DNA of 34,601 nucleotides from contig JBEKZL010000041.1 of assembly GCA_049509915.1 (NCBI GenBank), positions 1-34,601 on the forward strand, in the 5' to 3' direction. This DNA comes from JBEKYD01 sp049509915 (GTDB taxonomy: Bacteria; Acidobacteriota; Terriglobia; Bryobacterales; Bryobacteraceae). The notes under the pieces are model-generated. The model was not told the origin of the DNA. It saw only the letters and a program-made list of their open reading frames with translations, and made no database searches. Of the stretch, positions 30,159-34,601 are shown piece by piece. Both the position numbers and the translations under genes were made by a program. Every line of letters starts with the position of its first letter. Position 1 is the first letter of the stretch.

Positions 30159-30656
30159 ATGAACTGTCCTTTGGAGACAAGGGAGAATGCGGCCCTGCTG
30201 GTATCGCATGCGGCGCGGGAACGGGCTCCCGACACGGCGGTCTGGCTGGACCGTCATATCGCCGAGTGCGCCGCTTGCAGGCGATTCATCGAGCGGCAAC
30301 AGGCCGTATGGGAGGCTTTGGATTCATGGCAGCCGGAGCCCATTTCGCCGGACTTCAATCGCCGTCTATACGCGCGCATCGAAAAGACCGAACGGCAGGT
30401 TAGCTGGTGGCATCGCCTAACCGGCCCTTTGGGCCCGATGCCGGCCCGCCACGCCATGCCGATTGCCGCTACTGCCGTGGTGCTGCTGGCAGCCGGCGTA
30501 CTGATGGATCGCAGCCGCGTGCCGGCGGCAGGGCCTGAGCAGGCGCAGGTCGAGATGTTACAGCCGGAGCAGGTGGAGCACGCTCTCGACGACATGGAAA
30601 CCATTCGCCAGTTTGACCGTGCGATGCGTTCCGACAGTCCCGATCCAAAGATGTAG
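30159..30656 (+). CDS. Membrane anti-sigma factor with zinc finger
   Basis: The 165-residue protein has an N-terminal zinc-binding anti-sigma motif (His33, Cys37, Cys40 in RHIAECAACRRF, with Cys3 as a possible further ligand), a membrane segment near 99-117 (AMPIAATAVVLLAAGVLMD) and a short outer tail with acidic helices (EQVEHALDDMETIRQFD). It should hold the sigma factor encoded just upstream at the membrane. GAGGAAGGT directly before the ATG is a strong ribosome-binding site. Confidence 0.88.
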   Translation: MNCPLETRENAALLVSHAARERAPDTAVWLDRHIAECAACRRFIERQQAVWEALDSWQPEPISPDFNRRLYARIEKTERQVSWWHRLTGPLGPMPARHAMPIAATAVVLLAAGVLMDRSRVPAAGPEQAQVEMLQPEQVEHALDDMETIRQFDRAMRSDSPDPKM

Positions 30657-30659
30657 GGG

Positions 30660-31277
30660 ATGCGAGCCTTGCTCCGAACCCGCCTTTTCAAAGTCGCAAG
30701 TCTGGCAGCGATTTGCGCGCTAGCCGGCTGGTGCGCTCAGAAGGAAAAGGAAACGGAAGCGCCGCCGAAACCCGCACCGGCCAGGCCGGCCGAGTCTAAC
30801 CCCAAGACCCCTGCGGGCGAAAATCCTAAGCAGGCGCCCCGACTCTACGTGCCGCTGAACCCGGTGCAGCGTTTCCTGATGATGACTCCAGAGGAGCAGG
30901 AAAGGGTGATCGAGAAAGCTCCACCGGCCGAGCAGGCGCGGTTGCGGCAGGCGATCGACCGCTTCAACCTCATGCCGCCAGCGGCGCGAGCGCGGATCCT
31001 CCAGGTGTACCGGGAGGTGTCGGCCTTGCCCCCCGCCCAGCAAGCGCTGGTGACGCGCCAGATGAATGCCTTCAACAAGCTGCCCGATCAACGGCGTGAA
31101 GCCATGCGGGACGAACTCCGACTCCTGTTACGAATGTCCGCGGCCGCCCGCGAGAGTCGCTTCGACGGCGAGGAATTCAAAAGCAAGTACTCGCCCGAAG
31201 AGCAGCAAATGCTTCGCGACCTTGCCTGGAATTTGCCGCCCGATTATCCATTACCCGGGAGAGCCGCGCCGAGGTAG
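30660..31277 (+). CDS. Exported DUF3106 protein
   Basis: The 205-residue protein begins three bases after the anti-sigma stop. It has a signal-like N-terminus (LFKVASLAAICALAGWC), a Pro/Ala/Glu-rich linker, then repeated LPPxQQxxxxxxxxxFNxLPPxxR-type helices (FLMMTPEEQERVIEKAPPAE, RFNLMPPAARARILQVYREV, AFNKLPDQRREAMRDELRLL) that define DUF3106. Function is unknown. Its place in a sigma/anti-sigma operon suggests an envelope sensor or an effector of the regulon; these repeats resemble those of heavy-metal-sensing periplasmic proteins only loosely. Confidence 0.8.
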   Translation: MRALLRTRLFKVASLAAICALAGWCAQKEKETEAPPKPAPARPAESNPKTPAGENPKQAPRLYVPLNPVQRFLMMTPEEQERVIEKAPPAEQARLRQAIDRFNLMPPAARARILQVYREVSALPPAQQALVTRQMNAFNKLPDQRREAMRDELRLLLRMSAAARESRFDGEEFKSKYSPEEQQMLRDLAWNLPPDYPLPGRAAPR

Positions 31278-31280
31278 AGC

Positions 31281-31300
31281 GGAGCCCCTCGCGAGGCTCC
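31281..31300. terminator. Candidate bidirectional terminator
   Basis: GGAGCC and GGCTCC flank a centre that is itself self-complementary (CCTCGCGAGG overlaps). It lies between the convergent DUF3106 and thioredoxin genes. No T-run is present, so this is a weak candidate. Confidence 0.4.
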
Positions 31301-31332
31301 GGCCACCGCTACAGGAGCGCTACGTTCGCCGA

Positions 31333-31692
31333 TCAGACGTGGCTATCGACCATCTTTTGGACGTCGGACTTGCCCATGGCGCCCACCCGCTGCTCCACCA
31401 CGTTCCCGCCCTTGAACAGCAGCAGGGTGGGGATGCCACGGATGTTGTAGCGCATGGCGGTATTGCCATTGGCATCGACATCGAGTTTGCCGACCTTCAG
31501 TTTGCCGGCATATTCGTTTGCCACTACGTCAATGGTTGGCGCCATTTGGCGGCACGGGCCGCACCATTCCGCCCAAAAATCCACCAATACCGGTACGTCC
31601 GACCGCAGCACGTCCTGATCGAAGGAAGCATCGGTAAAGGTTAGCGTATTATGAGCCGCCGTCTTTTCGGTTAGCGTATTCTGACCTGCCAT
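31333..31692 (-). CDS. trxA: Thioredoxin A
   Basis: The 119-residue thioredoxin has VLVDFWAEWCGPCRQMAPT with active site Cys44 and Cys47, DVDANGNTAMRYNIRGIPTL with the cis-proline, and KGGNVVEQRVGA. It is the general cytoplasmic disulfide reductase. AGGAGAAAAG lies directly before ATG 31692. The N-terminus is about ten residues longer than usual and repeats itself (NTLTEKTAAHNTLTFTD); this comes from a 30-bp duplication. It follows glgA on the same strand after 45 bases. Confidence 0.95.
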   Translation of the reverse strand: MAGQNTLTEKTAAHNTLTFTDASFDQDVLRSDVPVLVDFWAEWCGPCRQMAPTIDVVANEYAGKLKVGKLDVDANGNTAMRYNIRGIPTLLLFKGGNVVEQRVGAMGKSDVQKMVDSHV

Positions 31693-31698
31693 CTTTTC
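31639..31698. repeat. 30-bp imperfect tandem duplication at the trxA start
   Basis: Units 31639-31668 and 31669-31698 match at 26 of 30 positions. The unit length is ten codons, so the frame is preserved. The copy nearest the ribosome-binding site supplies the present ATG. Confidence 0.8.
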
Positions 31699-31719
31699 TC
31701 CTACCAGCTATTAGAATGT

Positions 31720-31734
31720 CTTCGGGTACCGAAG
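31720..31734 (-). terminator. Small hairpin between glgA and trxA
   Basis: CTTCGG-GTA-CCGAAG forms a six-bp stem just after the glgA stop. No T-run follows. It may attenuate read-through into trxA, but evidence is weak. Confidence 0.3.
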
Positions 31735-31737
31735 GAT

Positions 31738-33168
31738 TCACGCCCGGCCCAGCAGCTTCGCATATAACGCCGAATACGCCCGCGCGGAAACCGTCCAAGA
31801 GAAATCGCGCGACATCGCCCGCCGCATCGTCTCCCGCCACGAATCCCCGTCATAAGCCGCCACGGCAGCCCGCACGGCATCCCTCAGCGCGGCCGCCGAA
31901 TACTCCCGGAATTTAAATCCGGTACCGTCTTCGATAGTATCATCCAGCCCACCGGTGGCGCGAACCACCGGAACCGTGCCGTACCTAAGGCTGTAAATCT
32001 GGTTCAACCCGCACGGTTCATAGTGGCTGGGCATCAGGAACATATCGGAGCCGGCCTCGATGCGATGCGCCAGAGCTTCGTCGAAACCGATCCGTACGGC
32101 GGCGCGGCCGGGGAAGTCGGATACCAGGCTCCGGAAGAACTCCTCGTATTCGGGGTCGCCGGTGCCCAGCGCGACCAGGTAAACGTCCTGGGCAAAGATA
32201 TCGGGCGCCGCCTCCACCAGGATGTCGGCGCCCTTCTGGCGGGTGAAACGGGACACCATGCCGATGAGCGGCCGGTTCATGGCCTCGGCCGGCAATCCGA
32301 ATTCGGCGATCAGCCGCTCTTTGCAAATGCTTTTACCGCTCAAGTCCGCGGCGGAATAGTGGGCCGGCAGATGCGGATCGGTCTCCGGGTTCCATTGGCT
32401 GTAATCGACGCCGTTCAAAATACCGCTGAGAACGCCAGTGCGCGCGCGCAAGGCGCCATCCAGGCCGAATCCGAATTCCGGGGTTTGAATCTCCCGCGCA
32501 TAGGTCGGGCTGACGGTGGATAGCGCATCGGCATAGGCGATACCACCCTTGATATAGCTTACTTGCCCGAAGAATTCCATCCCCTCGGGAACAAAAAGGG
32601 CGGGATCGAGACCGGCTTCGACCAGGGCGGTTTTGGGAAAGAGCCCCTGGTAGCCCAGATTGTGAATGGTGAACAGGGTCTTGGCGCCCAGGAAAGTAGG
32701 GTCGTTGGCGTAGGTGGTGCGCAGGTAAGGGGCCACCAGGCCGGCCTGCCAGTCGTGGCAATGGAACACTTCGGTCTGGAACAAGTAGCGCGCCACGGCC
32801 ACGGCGGCTCGCGCCAGCACCGCAAAGCGGACGTGGTTATCGGGATAGTCCACTCCCGCTTCGCCGTAGAAGCCTTTGCGGGCGTATAGCGGCGGGCAAT
32901 CCACCAGGTAAATGGGCGGCTGGGGCGGATCGCTGCGCTCGACGAGGTAGATCGAGACATTGTGGCGCGCCAACCCGAGGTAGACCCCTGGCGAATCGTA
33001 CACGCGGCGCGCTTTCTTCAAATCGATTGACCCGTACCGCGGGATCACCACCGCCACGTCGTCGCCCAATTCCCGCAACGCCGCCGGCAGCGCGCCCACT
33101 ACATCCGCCAGACCGCCTGTTTTGGCCAGCGGCGCAGCCTCGGAAGACACCATCAGCACCTTTGCCAC
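31738..33168 (-). CDS. glgA: Glycogen synthase (ADP-glucose type)
   Basis: The 476-residue GT5 enzyme extends alpha-1,4-glucan from ADP-glucose. It has the ADP-glucose lysine motif KTGGLADVVGALP (16-28), HCHDWQAGLVAPYL, TIHNLGYQG, ILNGVDYSQWNPETDP, the second-domain GMVSRFTRQKGADIL, and the catalytic MPSHYEPCGLNQIYSLRYGT followed by VVRATGGLDDTI. The length is typical. ATG 33168 lacks a strong ribosome-binding site. No other glycogen gene is in the window. Upstream, divergent, lies the truncated PadR-type regulator. Confidence 0.96.
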   Translation of the reverse strand: MAKVLMVSSEAAPLAKTGGLADVVGALPAALRELGDDVAVVIPRYGSIDLKKARRVYDSPGVYLGLARHNVSIYLVERSDPPQPPIYLVDCPPLYARKGFYGEAGVDYPDNHVRFAVLARAAVAVARYLFQTEVFHCHDWQAGLVAPYLRTTYANDPTFLGAKTLFTIHNLGYQGLFPKTALVEAGLDPALFVPEGMEFFGQVSYIKGGIAYADALSTVSPTYAREIQTPEFGFGLDGALRARTGVLSGILNGVDYSQWNPETDPHLPAHYSAADLSGKSICKERLIAEFGLPAEAMNRPLIGMVSRFTRQKGADILVEAAPDIFAQDVYLVALGTGDPEYEEFFRSLVSDFPGRAAVRIGFDEALAHRIEAGSDMFLMPSHYEPCGLNQIYSLRYGTVPVVRATGGLDDTIEDGTGFKFREYSAAALRDAVRAAVAAYDGDSWRETMRRAMSRDFSWTVSARAYSALYAKLLGRA

Positions 33169-33402
33169 ACTGGAATTGTAGCAAGGGCCCGGCGCGCGAG
33201 TTGACGGGCGAGAGCGGCCATGCTCCCTGGCGGACGGCGCGCCCCCACCGGCGTGGAACGCGGCCCAATTAGATTTCTTCAGTTCCCATGGGTTTGTCCT
33301 CCATCCGGGGTCCCTGGGAATTTCAGCCGCGCGCCTTCGGTACCGACTGTGGTCGTTTCGAAATCTGGCACGCTGCGATACCCGAAGCCAGGCGCCGGGC
33401 CT

Positions 33403-33444
33403 TCTACTCTGGTAGATTAACTCTGGTAGGCAATCTGCTATAGT
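33403..33444 (+). promoter_or_regulatory. Promoter and putative operator of the PadR-type gene
   Basis: ACTCTGGTAG occurs twice, at 33406-33415 and 33420-33429, spaced 14 bp; the first lies in a dyad TCTAC-TCTG-GTAGA (33403-33416). TATAGT (33439-33444) is a good -10, with TTAACT 16 bp upstream as a weak -35. The start codon is at 33459. Repeats over the core promoter suggest autorepression by the PadR protein. Confidence 0.5.
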
Positions 33445-33458
33445 GAGTAGCGACCGAC

Positions 33459-34025
33459 ATGTCCGACCGCATCGAACTCATGCGGGGTACGCTCGACCTG
33501 CTCATTCTCCAGGTGCTCCAGTGGGGCGCGCAACATGGCCACGGAATTGGGCAGTCCATCCGCGTGCGGACCGAGGACGCGCTGCAGATCGAACATGGCT
33601 CGCTCTATCCGGCGCTGCACCGGCTGGAGCGGCAAGGCTGGGTGGCATCCGCCTGGAAAATGTCGGAAGCCAACCGTGGGCGCCACCGGGGCGACGGCAT
33701 CAACGCCGTGCGCGGCAGGCAGCTACCAGCCAACAGCAGGCCAATCCTCGTGCCTTCCGGCGGGTATCGGCTATTACGTCGCCAGCACCGGACAGACCAC
33801 GGAGACTGCCTGCCCGGCCGGGGACACGACACTCGCGACGGGATCCACCTCAGCCAGTGCCTGCGTCGCCACTGCTGCCAGCTACAAATTCAGTGGCTTC
33901 CTGGTCCCCGATGCCGCCCCAGGGCAATACGGGTATTGCAGGCTTGCCCTTCGCGCTGGTGTGGCAGTTGCACAGCGCCTCAAACAACGACATCGTCAGC
34001 ACTCTGTCAGCCGTCACGTCGGTAA
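33459..34025 (+). CDS. PadR-family regulator, truncated and fused to unrelated sequence
   Basis: Residues 1-71 are a PadR winged helix: MSDRIELMRGTLDLLILQVL, HGHGIGQSIRVRTEDALQIE, HGSLYPALHRLERQGWVASA, WKMSEANR. In relatives this continues with a RRARYYKLTxxGRKQL strand and a dimerisation helix; here homology stops at MSEANRGR (about 33675) and the frame runs on for over 100 residues of Arg/Gly-rich sequence with no domain character. The DNA beyond encodes, in another frame, part of a secreted protein. The DNA-binding half is intact but its dimer helix is lost, so function is doubtful. No target permease gene follows. Confidence 0.6.
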   Translation: MSDRIELMRGTLDLLILQVLQWGAQHGHGIGQSIRVRTEDALQIEHGSLYPALHRLERQGWVASAWKMSEANRGRHRGDGINAVRGRQLPANSRPILVPSGGYRLLRRQHRTDHGDCLPGRGHDTRDGIHLSQCLRRHCCQLQIQWLPGPRCRPRAIRVLQACPSRWCGSCTAPQTTTSSALCQPSRR

Positions 34026-34230
34026 TGTACAAGAGCACCTCCTGTACCGCATTCACGACCGGCCCGGCGCGCTGCCGGCCACCAGCGACGGCCCATTGCT
34101 CTTCGTCCCGGTCCTCAACGTATACGAGTACACGTGGGCGACGCCGAACAACGCGGGTTGTTACACCCTATTCCTGACCCTGCAAAGCGGTCAGGTGTAC
34201 CCCGCATACTTCAACCTGAAATCGAAGTGA
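33672..34230 (+). pseudogene. Remnant of a secreted cysteine-rich / PxKF-domain protein
   Basis: In the frame ending at TGA 34228-34230 the DNA encodes GATASTPCAAGSYQPTAGQS, then GYYVASTGQTTETACPAGDT and ATAASYKFSGFLVPDAA: cysteine-rich repeats of the GCC2/GCC3 (ephrin-receptor-like) kind and the start of a PxKF-type domain. At about 33920 it moves to the next frame (GLPFALVWQLHSASNNDIVS, TLSAVTSVMYKSTSC) and at about 34070 back again (NVYEYTWATPNNAGCYTLFL, SGQVYPAYFNLKSK). Two opposite indels thus restore the end. The 5' part is missing, replaced by the PadR gene. Confidence 0.6.
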
Positions 34231-34487
34231 TAAGACAGTAGTTGGGGGTGGGCAGATAGTCGCAGGGTGCAAGACTGGTGCCGCCAATCATCCCAGCCAA
34301 AGCAGTTAATCAATAACTTGGCACGCTGTGCGCTGTGTCAAAGACCCGAACTCAGCTTGACGTCGGTTCCTCGCCGATCTCTTCGTCTACGCCGACGGTA
34401 AACCGTTGGCGTAGAGTCGAGCAAGCTCTATAAGTGAATCGATTCGAGAGAACCATTCACACAATCTCCGAACCCCACCCACCTCGG
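34231..34487. other. Non-coding right-hand spacer
   Basis: No gene is seen. It holds one clear hairpin (34387-34414) and leads into repeats that look like insertion-sequence ends. Confidence 0.4.
34387..34414. repeat. 12-bp stem hairpin
   Basis: CTACGCCGACGG and CCGTTGGCGTAG pair with a single G-T wobble around a TAAA loop. No T-run follows. It may be a terminator for the secreted-protein remnant or part of a mobile-element end. Confidence 0.55.
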
Positions 34488-34534
34488 TGGTCACCTCAAA
34501 TGCGGCCATAGAGGGTCACTTCAAAACCGGCCAA
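34488..34534 (-). mobile_element. IS21-like terminal repeats
   Basis: Two imperfect 22-bp direct repeats on the minus strand, TTGGCCGGTTTTGAAGTGAC and ATGGCCGCATTTGAGGTGAC (each plus CC and one base), lie three bases apart. From memory, TGGCCGxTTTTGAAGTGACC sequences sit at the ends of IS21-family elements, which have multiple terminal repeats. No transposase is inside the window; it may lie beyond the right edge or be gone. Confidence 0.45.
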
Positions 34535-34601
34535 CGGACCGCGTCCAGGACTGAGCTTGTTGTACCGCGTCGGTGACCACCGCGGCAAGAGCTTTTTTGA
34601 G

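Noticed and set aside
1..34601. CRISPR array or retron-like system
   Set aside because: No regularly spaced direct repeats with variable spacers, no Cas or reverse-transcriptase genes seen; the only regular repeats are the 99-bp ankyrin units, which are coding.

Overview
The window reads as a chromosomal segment of an Acidobacteriota bacterium, most likely of the Solibacter/Bryobacter type. This is inferred from family content, not from a marker gene: a large Oar-like TonB-dependent receptor with an N-terminal carboxypeptidase-regulatory domain, a BlaI/M56-peptidase pair carrying TPR and TonB_C modules, a PadR-type regulator, a PEP-CTERM esterase, and high GC content.

Region 1 (1-8.4 kb) is accessory DNA in decay. 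It holds small genes of low-complexity families, many broken by one clear lesion: an 11-bp duplication, single-base frameshifts, a lost start codon, and gene copies scattered over three frames. Among them are intact genes: an ankyrin-repeat protein, thioredoxin-2, a possible SmbP-like protein, a phage terminase-small-subunit-like protein and an LCMT-type methyltransferase. The zone ends at about 8385 with the 3' half of a tRNA-Gln(CTG) including CCA, which looks like an integration (att) scar.

Region 2 (8.7-17.9 kb): a TonB-dependent receptor with a terminator; a BlaI-type repressor with a textbook promoter overlapped by a palindromic operator; a co-transcribed M56 sensor/peptidase whose C-terminus runs out of frame into a foreign tail; two tandem DUF4239 membrane proteins; a secreted Lys/Ala-rich protein; and a probably leaderless GDSL esterase with a PEP-CTERM tail.

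Region 3 (17.9-25.9 kb, minus strand) is the most interesting part. It encodes an FHA protein, a 32-residue single-pass membrane peptide, a PP2C phosphatase, a Ser/Thr kinase with a non-RD catalytic loop, and a 1081-residue fusion of a SEDS (RodA/FtsW) glycosyltransferase with a class B penicillin-binding protein. A further FhaA-like protein lies beyond a 128-bp inverted-repeat element. The gene set matches the actinobacterial fhaA-fhaB-pstP-rodA-pbpA-pknA/B locus, but polymerase and transpeptidase are one polypeptide. It is likely a phospho-regulated peptidoglycan synthase module.

Region 4 (26-33.2 kb) is mostly housekeeping: a VapBC-type toxin-antitoxin pair, 3-methyladenine glycosylase, an overlapping thpR-plsY-gpsA cluster for RNA-end and phospholipid precursor chemistry, an ECF sigma/anti-sigma/DUF3106 operon, thioredoxin A and glycogen synthase.

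Region 5 (33.4-34.6 kb): a PadR-type regulator cut after its DNA-binding domain and fused to the decayed tail of a secreted cysteine-rich/PxKF protein, then IS21-like terminal repeats near the window edge. Long core genes are intact, so the many lesions in regions 1 and 5 are more likely real decay than sequencing error.
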